Below are positions 51,661-61,300 of a DNA stretch of 64,000 nucleotides, piece after piece (position 1 is the first letter of the stretch; the number at the start of each line of letters is the position of its first letter). Origin of the DNA: Xanthomonas vasicola (lineage in GTDB: Bacteria > Pseudomonadota > Gammaproteobacteria > Xanthomonadales > Xanthomonadaceae); contig NZ_JSBW02000027.1 in assembly GCF_000772705.2 (NCBI RefSeq), forward strand, positions 1 through 64,000, given 5' to 3'. The notes under the pieces were generated by a model that was given only the letters and a program-made list of their open reading frames with translations, searched no databases and was not told where the DNA came from. The translations under genes were made by a program, and so were the position numbers.

Positions 51661-51781
51661 TGCCGCCCTGGCGGCAGATTCGAAAACGCGCAAAGGAACG
51701 ACGCCGTCTCTCTCCCGGCGTCGGCCCCGGGACGCGGATCCCGGAGGGTATGACGCCCTCCGCGGTCCGCGTCTTTTTTTT
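51661..51781 (+). terminator. Three-hairpin structure ending in a strong terminator
   Basis: Hairpin 1 is TGCCGCC-CT-GGCGGCA (51661-51676). Hairpin 2 is GACGCCG / CGGCGTC (51700-51722). Hairpin 3 (51731-51773) pairs 18-bp arms with a small internal mismatch and is followed by eight T residues (51774-51781). It ends transcription of the first pstS, or of a short leader RNA. It matches no riboswitch class I could recognise. Confidence 0.85.
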
Positions 51782-51803
51782 GTGACAGCTTGGCCACAAG
51801 GCG

Positions 51804-51821
51804 CTGTCATGCGGGTGTAAC
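51804..51821 (+). promoter_or_regulatory. Candidate Pho box for the second pstS
   Basis: The site is CTGTCAT-GCGG-GTGTAAC: the first half-site is a perfect PhoB heptamer and the second matches CTGTCAC at 5/7, with exact 7-4-7 spacing. It begins 22 bp after the terminator and lies 63 bp before the start codon. A weak -10 could lie near TTTCATAGC. Confidence 0.7.
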
Positions 51822-51883
51822 AAAAACATCATTTCATAGCGTGGCCTGCCGGATACCCCGGCCAATCCAGCCTCGGAGCTTCC

Positions 51884-52975
51884 ATGAAATTGCAGTCGGC
51901 CAGCCTGACCGCCCTGTCCCTCACCATCGCCCTCGCCCTGGCCGCGTGCTCGCCCGGCAAGGACGCACAGTCCGGCGACGCCGCAACGGGCGCGCCGACC
52001 GCAGGCGCCACTGCCAGCGACACCAAGGGTGCTGAAATCTCCGGCGCCGGCGCTTCCTTCATCTACCCGCTGGTGTCCAAGTGGTCGGCCGACTACAACG
52101 CCGCCACCGGCAACAAGGTCAATTACCAGTCGATCGGCTCCGGCGGCGGCATTGCACAGATCAAGGCCGGCACCGTGGACTTCGGTTCGACCGACAAGCC
52201 GCTGGACAGCGCCGAACTCGCGCAGGCCGGCCTGGGCCAGTTCCCGTCCGCCATCGGCGGCGTGGTGCCGGTCGTCAATCTGGAAGGCATCGCACCGGGC
52301 AAACTGCGCCTGACCGGCGCCCTGCTGGGCGACATCTTCCTGGGCAAGGTCACCATGTGGAACGACGCGGCCATCGTCGCGGCCAACCCGGGCGTGACCC
52401 TGCCGGCCACCAAGATCAACCTGGTGCATCGCTCGGATGGTTCGGGCACCACCTTCAACTTCTCCAACTACCTGTCCAAGGTCAGTCCGGAGTGGAAGAG
52501 CAAGGTCGGCGAAGGCACGTCGGTGCAGTGGCCGGGCGGCGTGGGTGGCAAGGGCAACGAAGGCGTTGCCTCGTACGTGCAGCAGATCAAGGGCTCGATC
52601 GGTTACGTCGAGCTGGCCTACGCGCTGCAGAACAAGATGCCGTACACCTCGCTGCAGAACGCGGCCGGCCAGTGGACCGAGCCAAATGCGGAAAGCTTCG
52701 CCGCCGCCGCTGCCAGCGCCGATTGGGCCAACGCGAAGGACTTCAACCTGGTGATCACCAATGCACCGGGCGAAAAGGCGTGGCCGATCACCGCCACCAA
52801 CTTCATGCTGATGCATAAGCAGCCCAAGGATGCTGCGCGCAGCAAGGCGACGCTGGATTTCTTCAAGTGGGCGTTGGAAAACGGCCAACCCCAGGCCAGC
52901 GAACTGCATTACGTGCCGCTGCCGCCGGAGCTGGTGAAGCAGATCGAAGCCTATTGGGGCAGCGAGTTCAAGTAA
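51884..52975 (+). CDS. pstS: Phosphate ABC transporter substrate-binding lipoprotein PstS (second copy)
   Basis: 363 residues. A lipoprotein signal with lipobox LAAC (C22) is followed by a low-complexity linker (about 23-48) and a PstS domain with GAGASFIYPLVSKWSADYNA, SIGSGGGIAQIK and HRSDGSGTTFNFSNYLSKV. It is thus anchored to a membrane, unlike the first copy. It precedes pstC by 111 bp that contain hairpins, and is probably the binding protein co-transcribed with pstC-pstA-pstB. Confidence 0.95.
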   Translation: MKLQSASLTALSLTIALALAACSPGKDAQSGDAATGAPTAGATASDTKGAEISGAGASFIYPLVSKWSADYNAATGNKVNYQSIGSGGGIAQIKAGTVDFGSTDKPLDSAELAQAGLGQFPSAIGGVVPVVNLEGIAPGKLRLTGALLGDIFLGKVTMWNDAAIVAANPGVTLPATKINLVHRSDGSGTTFNFSNYLSKVSPEWKSKVGEGTSVQWPGGVGGKGNEGVASYVQQIKGSIGYVELAYALQNKMPYTSLQNAAGQWTEPNAESFAAAAASADWANAKDFNLVITNAPGEKAWPITATNFMLMHKQPKDAARSKATLDFFKWALENGQPQASELHYVPLPPELVKQIEAYWGSEFK

Positions 52976-52980
52976 TGCCT

Positions 52981-53035
52981 GCACCCGCCCTTTCGGCGGG
53001 GTGCGCTGCGGCGAGGTGCCTGACGGTGCCTCGCC
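52981..53035 (+). promoter_or_regulatory. Intercistronic hairpins pstS-pstC
   Basis: GCACCCGCC / GGCGGGGTGC (52981-53004, one bulge) and GGCGAGG / CCTCGCC (53010-53035) follow the second pstS stop. With no T-run they are more likely 3'-end stabilisers of the highly expressed pstS mRNA than full terminators. Confidence 0.5.
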
Positions 53036-53086
53036 GTTCCTGCTGTCTCACGCTCCCGCCGTTGCGCGGGTGACGAGTCCAATCGA

Positions 53087-54061
53087 ATGAATGCCACCGC
53101 CATTCCCGAAGCGATGACCGCGCCACGCGGCCGCGACCTGCGCGATGCACGCGCCGATCGCCTGTTCAAGCTCGCGCTGGCCGCTACGGTCGTTTTCGTC
53201 CTGTTGGCGCTCGGCAGCGCGGCGCTGTCGATGCTGTGGGGCGGACGCCATGCCCTGCAGATGCAGGGCATGAGTTTCTTCTATTCCTCCGACTGGAATC
53301 CGGTCGAAAACAAATACGGTGCGCTGGCACCGATCTACGGCACCCTGGTCACCGCAGTGATTGCGATGCTGATCGCGGTGCCGGTGAGTTTCGGTATTGC
53401 GTTCTTTCTCACCGAAGTAGCGCCGCGCTGGTTGCGTGGCCCGGTTGGCACCGCCATCGAACTGCTGGCCGGCATCCCGTCGATCATCTACGGCATGTGG
53501 GGCCTGTTCGTGCTGGTGCCGGTGATGACCGAGCACGTGACGCCTTGGCTCAACGATCATCTCGGCACGTTGCCACTGATCGGCCCGTTGTTTCAGGGCC
53601 CGCCGCTGGGTATCGGCCTGCTGACCGCCGGTTTCGTGCTGGCGATCATGGTGATTCCCTTCATCTCGTCGGTGATGCGCGAAGTGTTTCTGACCGTGCC
53701 CACGCGCCTGAAAGAATCGGCGTACGCGCTGGGCTCCACCAAGTGGGAAGTGAGTTGGGACATTGTGCTGCCCTACACCCGCTCGGCCGTGATCGGTGGC
53801 GTGTTTTTGGGGCTGGGACGTGCACTGGGCGAAACCATGGCAGTTGCATTTGTGGTCGGTAACACGGTGCGCTTGTCGCCGTCGCTGCTGGAGCCCGGCA
53901 CCACCATCGCAGCATTGATCGCCAACGATTTCGGCGAGGCCACCGAAACCTACCGCTCGGCCTTGCTGCTGCTGGGCTTTGTGCTGTTTATCGTGACCTT
54001 CATCGTGCTGGCCATCGCCCGCTTCATGCTGATGCAGCTGTCGCGCCGGGAGGGCAACTGA
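53087..54061 (+). CDS. pstC: Phosphate ABC transporter permease PstC
   Basis: Inner-membrane permease of the Pst transporter. 324 residues with six predicted helices. The family phrases include AVPVSFGIAFFLTE, ELLAGIPSIIYGMWGLFVLV and the EAA-type loop LKESAYALGSTKWEV, which contacts PstB. The stop overlaps the pstA start by one base. Confidence 0.97.
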   Translation: MNATAIPEAMTAPRGRDLRDARADRLFKLALAATVVFVLLALGSAALSMLWGGRHALQMQGMSFFYSSDWNPVENKYGALAPIYGTLVTAVIAMLIAVPVSFGIAFFLTEVAPRWLRGPVGTAIELLAGIPSIIYGMWGLFVLVPVMTEHVTPWLNDHLGTLPLIGPLFQGPPLGIGLLTAGFVLAIMVIPFISSVMREVFLTVPTRLKESAYALGSTKWEVSWDIVLPYTRSAVIGGVFLGLGRALGETMAVAFVVGNTVRLSPSLLEPGTTIAALIANDFGEATETYRSALLLLGFVLFIVTFIVLAIARFMLMQLSRREGN

Positions 54062-54930
54062 TGTCCACCGCTTCGGTGTCGCAATCGCTGTACAACCGCC
54101 GCCGGTTGACCAACGCCATTTCGTTGCTGCTCTCGTGCGTCACGGCCTTGTTCGGCCTGTTCTTCCTGGCCTGGATCCTGTGGACGCTGTTGTCCAGGGG
54201 CGTTCCTGGCATCGACCTCAATTTGTTTACCAAGATGACACCGCCGCCGATGCAGAAAGGCGGTTTGCTTAATGCGTTCTTCGGCAGCGCAGTGATGTGC
54301 GGGCTGGCGCTGGCCATCGGTACACCGCTAGGCATTGCTGCAGGCACCTGGTTGGCCGAATACGGCAATGCACGCAAGACCGGCGTGGTGGTGCGCTTCG
54401 TCAACGACATCCTGTTGTCGGCGCCCTCGATCGTGCTTGGCCTGTTCGTCTACACCTTGTACGTGATGCAGACCGGCGGGCGCTTTTCGGCATTTGCCGG
54501 CGCATTGTCGCTGGCCTTCATCGTGCTGCCGGTGGTGGTGCGTACCACCGACGAAATGCTGCGGCTGGTGCCAGCGCAGATGCGCGAAGCGGCATTGTCG
54601 TTGGGCATTCCGCAGTGGAAGGTCACCGTGCAGGTGTTATATCGCGCCGCCTCGGCCGGCATCCTCACCGGCATCCTGCTTGCGCTGGCACGCATCAGCG
54701 GCGAAACCGCACCGCTGCTGTTCACCGCATTCGGCAATCAGTACTGGAACAGCAATATCTTCCAGCCGATGGCCAGCGTGCCGGTGATCATGAATCAATT
54801 TGCCGGCAGCCCGTACGACACCTGGCAGACCCTGGCCTGGGCCGGTGCACTGGTGCTGACCGTGTTTGTGTTGCTGGTCAGCCTGGGCGCGCGTGCCCTG
54901 CTGTTGCGTAACAAGATCTCCAATGACTGA
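54061..54930 (+). CDS. pstA: Phosphate ABC transporter permease PstA
   Basis: Second permease subunit. 289 residues with six predicted helices; EAA-type loop MREAALSLGIPQWKVTVQV and the downstream phrase ISGETAPLLFTAFGNQYW are typical. It starts within the pstC stop codon (TGATG), so the two permeases are translationally coupled. Confidence 0.97.
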   Translation: MSTASVSQSLYNRRRLTNAISLLLSCVTALFGLFFLAWILWTLLSRGVPGIDLNLFTKMTPPPMQKGGLLNAFFGSAVMCGLALAIGTPLGIAAGTWLAEYGNARKTGVVVRFVNDILLSAPSIVLGLFVYTLYVMQTGGRFSAFAGALSLAFIVLPVVVRTTDEMLRLVPAQMREAALSLGIPQWKVTVQVLYRAASAGILTGILLALARISGETAPLLFTAFGNQYWNSNIFQPMASVPVIMNQFAGSPYDTWQTLAWAGALVLTVFVLLVSLGARALLLRNKISND

Positions 54931-54951
54931 CCTTTCTTCCGGACGCCCGAC

Positions 54952-55782
54952 ATGAACGATCTCCAAAACGCCAAGCCGATGCATCGCATCGCTGTTCCGG
55001 CCGCCAAGGGGGTGCCAACGGCGCAGGCGGCAGTGAAGGTGGCCGCACGCAATCTGGATTTCTATTACGACAAGTATCACGCGCTCAAAAGCATCAATAT
55101 CGAGATCCCGGAAAAGCGCGTGACCGCGTTGATCGGGCCTTCGGGTTGCGGTAAGTCGACCTTGCTGCGCATCTTCAACCGCATCTATGCGCTGTATCCC
55201 AAGATGGAAGCCCGCGGCGAGGTGCTGCTGGACAACGAAAACATTCTGTCGCCGAAGTATCCGATGAACCGCCTGCGCAGCAAGGTGGGCATGGTGTTTC
55301 AGAAGCCGGTGCCGTTTCCGATGACGATCTTCGAGAACGTCGCCTACGGCATCCGCCACCACGAAAAACTCTCCAAGGCCGACATGCAGAGCCGCGTCGA
55401 GCAGGCGTTGCGTCAGGGCGCGCTGTGGGACGAGGTCAAGGACAAGCTGGGGCAAAGTGCATTGGGTCTTTCCGGTGGGCAGCAGCAACGCCTGTGCATC
55501 GCACGCGCGGTGGCACTGCGTCCGGATGTGTTGTTGCTGGACGAACCCACGTCGGCGCTAGATCCCATTTCCACCAGCCGCATCGAGCAACTGGTGGAAG
55601 AGCTCAAGCGCGAATACACCATCGTGATCGTGACCCACAACATGCAGCAGGCCGCGCGCGTGTCCGACTACACCGCCTTTATGTACCTGGGCGATCTGAT
55701 CGAACACGACCGCACCGAAACCATTTTTTCGCAGCCGTCCAAGCAGCAGACCGAGGACTACATCACCGGTCGTTTCGGTTGA
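54952..55782 (+). CDS. pstB: Phosphate ABC transporter ATP-binding protein PstB
   Basis: ATPase of the Pst transporter. 276 residues with Walker A (GPSGCGKST), Q-loop, signature [16 protein letters not shown], Walker B ([13 protein letters not shown]) and switch histidine ([19 protein letters not shown] region). Compared with the usual PstB it has an N-terminal extension of about 20 residues. Confidence 0.98.
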   Translation: MNDLQNAKPMHRIAVPAAKGVPTAQAAVKVAARNLDFYYDKYHALKSINIEIPEKRVTALIGPSGCGKSTLLRIFNRIYALYPKMEARGEVLLDNENILSPKYPMNRLRSKVGMVFQKPVPFPMTIFENVAYGIRHHEKLSKADMQSRVEQALRQGALWDEVKDKLGQSALGLSGGQQQRLCIARAVALRPDVLLLDEPTSALDPISTSRIEQLVEELKREYTIVIVTHNMQQAARVSDYTAFMYLGDLIEHDRTETIFSQPSKQQTEDYITGRFG

Positions 55783-55910
55783 TGTAAGCCGCGCCAGCGT
55801 AACGCCGCACTGAAGCAATTCCGTCGCGCCGCCCGGCACGACATTTGCATCATGTGCCAAGTCGCCAAGATCACGGCGGACATTCACCACTGCCACGAAT
55901 CGAGATCACG

Positions 55911-56621
55911 ATGAACCAGCACCTCAACGACCATATCGTGAAAAGCTACGACGAGGAGCAGCACCGTCTTATCGCCGAGATCGTGCGCATGGGCGACACG
56001 GCGGTGGCGCAGCTGGAAGCCGCACTGGATGTGGTGGAGCGTCGCGACGACAATGCCGCGCATCGCATCGTGGTCAACGACGAGGCGATCGACGCGCTGG
56101 AGCATGCGATCAGCCATGACGTGATGCGGCTGGCATTGCGCGGCCCGATGGCGCGCGACCTGCGCGAGATTCTCGCCGGCCTGCGCATTCCGGCCGATAT
56201 CGAACGCATCGGCGATTACGCGGCCAACGTGGCCAAGCGCTCGATCGCACTCAATTCCGCACCGCCGCTGCCGCAGACCGTTGGTCTGCGCGCACTGGGC
56301 CAGATGGCCGCCACCGCAGTGCGCGATGCTGTGCAGGCGTATCGCGACAAGGATGCCAATGCGGCGATCCGCGTCCGCGATGAAGACGCGCGCCTGGATG
56401 CGCAATACACCGCGCTGTTCCGCGAACTGCTCACCTACATGATGGAAGACCCGCGCAATATCAGCCCGTGCACGCATTTGCTGTTCATGGCCAAGAATCT
56501 GGAACGCATCGGCGACCACGCCACCAACATCGCCGAGAACGTGTGGTTCCTAGTGCATGGCGAACAGCCGCTGCCGCCGCGTGTGAAGCGCGACGACACC
56601 AGCAGCACCGGCGTCATCTAA
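55911..56621 (+). CDS. phoU: Phosphate signalling protein PhoU
   Basis: PhoU links the Pst transporter to the PhoR/PhoB two-component system and represses the regulon when phosphate is plentiful. 236 residues forming two three-helix bundles, with the metal-binding motifs ADIERIGDYAANVAKRS and NLERIGDHATNIAENV. Last gene of the pst operon. The sensor pair phoR/phoB is not in this window. Confidence 0.97.
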   Translation: MNQHLNDHIVKSYDEEQHRLIAEIVRMGDTAVAQLEAALDVVERRDDNAAHRIVVNDEAIDALEHAISHDVMRLALRGPMARDLREILAGLRIPADIERIGDYAANVAKRSIALNSAPPLPQTVGLRALGQMAATAVRDAVQAYRDKDANAAIRVRDEDARLDAQYTALFRELLTYMMEDPRNISPCTHLLFMAKNLERIGDHATNIAENVWFLVHGEQPLPPRVKRDDTSSTGVI

Positions 56622-56624
56622 GCT

Positions 56625-56648
56625 GCGGCAGCGCTGCATCGCTGCCGC
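56625..56648 (+). terminator. Hairpin after phoU
   Basis: GCGGCAGCG-CTGCAT-CGCTGCCGC is a perfect 9-bp stem starting 3 bp after the phoU stop. No T-run follows, so its strength as a terminator is uncertain. Confidence 0.5.
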
Positions 56649-56753
56649 GCTAGCCGGCGAAAAAGCGCCAAAACGCGCTATTTCATTACGTTTTCAGCTT
56701 CAATTCCTACGGTGGAGTTGCACAGGCCGTTCCTGTGACGCAGGAGTCCGCTG

Positions 56754-57158
56754 ATGAAACGTTTCGTTGGATCTTTGATGGCTTTGTCGCTGCTGACTTC
56801 TGGCGCAGCGGTTGCAGCGCCGCAACAGCAAGAGGACCTCGATCATGATCGTAGCTGCATCGCGCAGCATAAAGACGATCATGGCCCTGACCGCCGTGAC
56901 GACCATCGCGATGACAGACATGACGACCGGCGCGATGATCGACGCAATGCGCATGACGATCGCAACGACCGCCGCGGTCCGCCGTATCGTCGTGGCGAGC
57001 GTCTGGCACCGGACCATCGTGGCAACCGCGTTGCCGACTACCACAAGCACCATCTCAAGCCACCGCCGCGCGCGCACGAATGGCGTCGCGTGGATAACAC
57101 CTACGTGCTGATCGCAGTGGCCACCGGGCTGATCACCAGCGTCGTCGCCGGTCGCTAA
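56754..57158 (+). CDS. RcnB-like periplasmic protein
   Basis: 134 residues: signal peptide (SLLTSGAAVAA), a run of about 45 residues composed almost wholly of H, D, R and N (DDHRDDRHDDRRDDRRNAHD), and a C-terminal RcnB-like segment (PPPRAHEWRRVDNTYVLIAV). E. coli RcnB helps limit nickel and cobalt; the H/D-rich run here could bind metal. The role here is inferred from similarity only. Confidence 0.85.
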   Translation: MKRFVGSLMALSLLTSGAAVAAPQQQEDLDHDRSCIAQHKDDHGPDRRDDHRDDRHDDRRDDRRNAHDDRNDRRGPPYRRGERLAPDHRGNRVADYHKHHLKPPPRAHEWRRVDNTYVLIAVATGLITSVVAGR

Positions 57159-57183
57159 CAGCGCGCCTACTGTGTCGTTAGGG

Positions 57184-57219
57184 AGGCCCGGTCCGTGGCA
57201 ACGCGGATCGGGCCTTTTT
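57184..57219 (+). terminator. Rho-independent terminator after the RcnB-like gene
   Basis: Arms AGGCCCGGTCCG (57184-57195) and CGGATCGGGCCT (57204-57215) form a 12-bp stem with one G-T pair, followed by TTTTT. It lies 25 bp after the stop codon. Confidence 0.93.
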
Positions 57220-57455
57220 AATGGTCGGGCTATGGTCGGGCTGGAGCAACCGACGTTGTGTGATCGGCACTGCGATCATCAGGTCGGCGCCAAGGGCGCG
57301 CAGGTATCAAGTAGCAGTGATGCGTGCCGACTCTGAAAATGCAAGGCGCGCGCACGGGACGGCGGCCCCCTGCAATGCATTGCGCTTCCACCCCAGGACA
57401 ACTGCAGCCTTGTGTCCATGGCAGAGCCTGGGGCGCGACCTGCTAGGCTATGCGG

Positions 57456-58091
57456 ATGAATGAACCGGTCGATGCACAGCCTGCCCCCTCTTTTTTGCCG
57501 ATGTCGCGCCGCTTTCGCGGGTATCTGCCTGTGGTGGTGGACGTCGAAACGGGCGGGTTCGACTGGAACAAGCACGCGCTGCTGGAAATCGCCTGCGTGC
57601 CGATCGAAATGGATGCCGCCGGACGCTTCTTTCCCGGCGACACTGCCAGCGCGCATCTGGTACCTGCGCCCGGGCTGGAAATCGACCCGAAGTCGCTGGA
57701 AATCACCGGCATCGTGCTCGACCACCCGTTCCGCTTCGCGAAACAGGAAAAGGACGCACTTGACCATGTGTTCGCGCCGGTACGCGCGGCAGTGAAGAAA
57801 TACGGTTGCCAGCGCGCGATCCTGGTTGGCCACAACGCCCATTTCGATCTGAACTTTCTCAACGCCGCAGTCGCGCGCGTGGGCCACAAACGCAACCCGT
57901 TTCATCCCTTCAGCGTGTTCGATACAGTGACGTTGGCCGGCGTGGCTTATGGCCAGACCGTACTGGCCCGCGCGGCCCAGGCCGCAGGCCTGGACTGGAA
58001 TGCCGCAGACGCGCACAGCGCGGTCTACGACACCGAACAGACCGCACGCCTGTTCTGCACGATCGCCAACGCCTGGCCGGGGCCGGTTTAG
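57456..58091 (+). CDS. rnt: Ribonuclease T
   Basis: DEDDh 3'-5' exoribonuclease that matures tRNA and other stable RNA 3' ends. 211 residues with motif [12 protein letters not shown], motif [15 protein letters not shown] and motif [14 protein letters not shown]. The ATG at 57456 (MNEPVDAQP) is chosen over the ATG two codons upstream because AGG is then at a usable distance. The stop codon abuts a heptamer repeat array. Confidence 0.95.
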   Translation: MNEPVDAQPAPSFLPMSRRFRGYLPVVVDVETGGFDWNKHALLEIACVPIEMDAAGRFFPGDTASAHLVPAPGLEIDPKSLEITGIVLDHPFRFAKQEKDALDHVFAPVRAAVKKYGCQRAILVGHNAHFDLNFLNAAVARVGHKRNPFHPFSVFDTVTLAGVAYGQTVLARAAQAAGLDWNAADAHSAVYDTEQTARLFCTIANAWPGPV

Positions 58092-58110
58092 GGTTGGGAT
58101 TTGGGATTGG
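58091..58110 (+). repeat. Heptamer array at the rnt stop codon
   Basis: The units are GGGTT, GGGATTT, GGGATTG and a trailing G, beginning at the last base of the rnt stop codon. GGGATTTGGG (58096-58105) is exactly complementary to CCCAAATCCC (58290-58299) in the partner array. Confidence 0.8.
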
Positions 58111-58210
58111 TAAACGCGTTGTGTTTCCTTAGTTGGCAGCGCTGGTCGCGCGGCTACCAACCACGAATCACGACTGCCTAGTCACAGCGCGGCACCGCTG
58201 CGTGCTGTCG

Positions 58211-58255
58211 TACCCTCATCCGCGCTTCGGGCACCTTCTCCCGCACGAGAAGGGA
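58211..58255 (+). repeat. Dispersed ~155-bp repeat, partial copy 3
   Basis: It reads ACCCTCATCCGCGCTTCGGG, then CACCTTCTCCCGCACGAGAA and GGGA. It matches the right-hand part of 17221-17378 in the same orientation and sits between the two heptamer arrays. Confidence 0.65.
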
Positions 58256-58278
58256 AGTGGCAGGCGCGTCGCTTTTGC

Positions 58279-58306
58279 GATTCCCGATTCCCAAATCCCG
58301 ATTCCC
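58279..58306 (-). repeat. Heptamer array before the diguanylate cyclase stop
   Basis: Four units on the plus strand are GATTCCC, GATTCCC, AAATCCC and GATTCCC. They end 5 bp before the stop codon of the converging diguanylate cyclase gene and are inverted relative to the array at 58091. Confidence 0.85.
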
Positions 58307-58311
58307 CGCCG

Positions 58312-61300
58312 CTAACCCACACAAATCCGATCGCGCCCAGCGCTCTTGGCCTCGTACAAGGCGTGATCGGCGCGCCGCATCAGCGAAGAGCCGGTGTCGT
58401 CGTCGCGCAGCTCGGCCACGCCGGCACTGAAGGTCACCTGCAAGCCCTCCACGCTGCCCCAGTCGTGGCGGGCATGGAACAGCGCACGGATGCGCAGGCA
58501 GAGCGCCTGGGCCTCCTCCAAAGTGGTGTCGGCCAATAGCAGCGCAAATTCTTCACCGCCCAGGCGTGCCGGCAGATCCGAGGCGCGTGCGGCCGCTGTG
58601 AGCAGCACGCCCACCTCGTGCAACACCGCATCGCCGCTGGCGTGGGAGTAGTGGTCGTTGATGCGCTTGAAGTGATCGATATCCAGAATCGCCAGCACCA
58701 ACGGCCGCGCACTGCGCCGTGCACGGCTGATGTCGCGCGCCAGCGCTTCATCGAAGTGGCGACGGTTGGGCAGCCCGGTCAGCGCATCTTCGTGCGCCTG
58801 GCGCTCGAAGACATCGGACTTGATGCGCAGGCGCGTCAGCAGCTCGCTCTTTTCCTGATTGGCCTGCAGCAAGCGCTTTGCCTGCAGTTGCAAGTCTTCA
58901 GTGCGCTTGCGTACCAGCTCGGCCAAGCGCGCATTGTGGGTCTTATAGCCATGCAGCAACACGCGATACAGCAAAGCCAGCAGCAGGAGCGCGCCCAGCA
59001 CCGCGGCAATGTGCACATCCTGGCGTTGCCACCACAGCGGCAATACCTCGAACGCCCACACCGCTTCGTGCGGGCTCCACGCCCCGCCAGGATGGCGCGC
59101 AGCCACCTGCAGGCGATAACGCCCCGGCGGCAAGCCGATGAATTCCACACTGCGCTGCCGGCCGCGTTCGGTCCAGGTAGTGTCCAGGCCCTCCAACCGG
59201 GTTCGGTATTCGATTCGCTCCGGCAGCAAGAAGCTCATGCCGACATAGGACACATTCAAACGGTGCCCGCCAGCCAGCTGCTCGCGCTGGCTCCATGCCA
59301 ACGGGCGGCCATCCTGCTGCACGCTTTCGATCAATGCCGGCGGCGTGCGGCGTTCGCGGAAGCGCTGCAACCGTGCCGGATCGACCATGCTCACGCCGCC
59401 GGCTGTGACCACCCACACTGTGCCGTCGGCACGCCGCAGCAGGCTGGGGCCGGAACTGCCATTGGCCTGCGCACTGCCCATGCCATCAATCTCGCCATAG
59501 CGTTCGATAACGAGCGCGCCGTGCCCATCGGCCACTGCATTAAGTGTCTTGAGTTCGGTGCGCAGCATGCCGCGATTGCTGCTGATCCACGCATTGCCAA
59601 GCCGGTCTTCGACAATCTGGAACACCGTGTCGACCGGCATGCCCTGCTCCAGACCCGCGCGTGCAAGCACGCCGTTGCGCTCGCGATACAGGCCGCGATC
59701 GGTCGATATCCACATCGCGTCGCCGATAGCCTGAAAACCGAACACGCTGCGCGCGCCGCCCAGGCTTTCCAGATTCAACTGCTGCAGCTTGCCGTTGCGT
59801 AGCACCACCGCGCCGTCGACCGAGCCGATCCACAACCCACCATCGACGCTGGCCAGCGCCATCACCACGCCCGTGGGCAATCCTTCGTTCGCCAATGGCG
59901 CGTGCTTGCCGTCTACCAAGCGCACGACGCCACGCTGGGTCGCCAGCCACACTGCACCGTGGTCGTCGATCACAATCGCGCGGATATGCCCGCGGGGAAT
60001 GCCATCGGCCTCACCGTAATGCCGTAGCAAGCGTCCATCGCGCAATACGAAGACGCCATCGGCGTAGGTGCCTACCCACAGGTCGCCATGCCCGTCCAGC
60101 GCCAGGCTAAGCACCGACGGGCGCCGGCCGGACGGTGTGACCACCGGCACCGGCACGATGCGCCCGTCCGGCAGCAGCCGGTCCAGGCCGGCAGTTCCGG
60201 CGATCCACAGACTGCCGTCGCGGTCTTCCAGCAGCGCGCGGCTATAGTCGCCGCTCAAGCCGTCACGGTGACTGTAGCTACTGAACAAGATTTCGCGCAG
60301 CCGGAACAGACCGCCGTTGGCGCCGACCCAAATGCTGCCTTCGGCATCTTCGCGCAGGCTGACAATGCGCCCGGTCGGCAGGCTGCGACCAGCCGGCAGA
60401 TGCTCCACGCCATACGGCCCGATCCGCAGCAGCCCCTGATTTTCGCTGCCCAGCCACAGATCGCCATGGTGATCCTGCAGCATCGCGGTGAAGTGGCCCT
60501 GCCCCGGCACCCGATGCACCAGCTCGGCACGCTCGCCCTGCAGGCGGTACAGCTGGTCGCCCGCGACCACCCACACCGTGCCGTCCGTCGCGCGATACGG
60601 CCATGCCAGCCCCGGCGGAAACCCGAATGTCGCTGGCGCGCGGTGCATACGCCCATCCGGTTCGCGGTAGATCAGCCCATCGAAGGTGCCGATCAACAAG
60701 CGCCCCTGCCCATCGAACACCATGCGCGGAAAGCTGCTCTGCAGCGGCGCGTCATCGTCCGGCGGGAAATAGTCGAAACGTCCATCCGGCCACAGGCACC
60801 CCAGCCCATGCCCTTCGAACAACAGCCACATGCGCCCTTCGGCGTCCATGGTCATGGCATGGATCAATGCCTGCGGCCATTGCTCGCGCCGTTGCCACTG
60901 CTGCCACTGCCCATCGGCACCGTGCCGGACCAGATTGCCACGCGCATCGCTCAGCCACAGCGCACCATCGCGGTCTACATACAGCGCGCCAACGCCGTTA
61001 TCGGGTAGCCCAGGGCGCGCGCTGCGATCGATCACGCTGAATTCCAGCCCGTTGTAGCGCACCAGGCCTTCCCAGGTGGCGAACCACAGATAACCGTCGC
61101 GGGTCTGGGCGATGGCGCGCAAGGAGTTGTGCGGCAGCCCGTTACGCGAGCTCCAGCTATCGATGGCGTAGTCGCGTAAGCGCGCAGCGCCAGGTGATGC
61201 CGCGAACGCTGCGAGCGAACAAAGCGCCAATAGCAGGCAGGCGCCGGTACCGAAGCAGCGCAGCCACCGTCTGTTTGCTCGTCGTGCTGACGCCTGTGCG

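Noticed and set aside
51661..51781. Glycine or cyclic-di-GMP riboswitch before the second pstS
   Set aside because: Some short words (GCAAAGGA, CTCTC, TTCGAAAA) are reminiscent, but the conserved cores and their order do not fit either class on either strand.
51584..51820. A 78-codon ORF between the pstS genes
   Set aside because: It runs through the terminator stem and its T-run and has no family features; the structure explains the sequence better.
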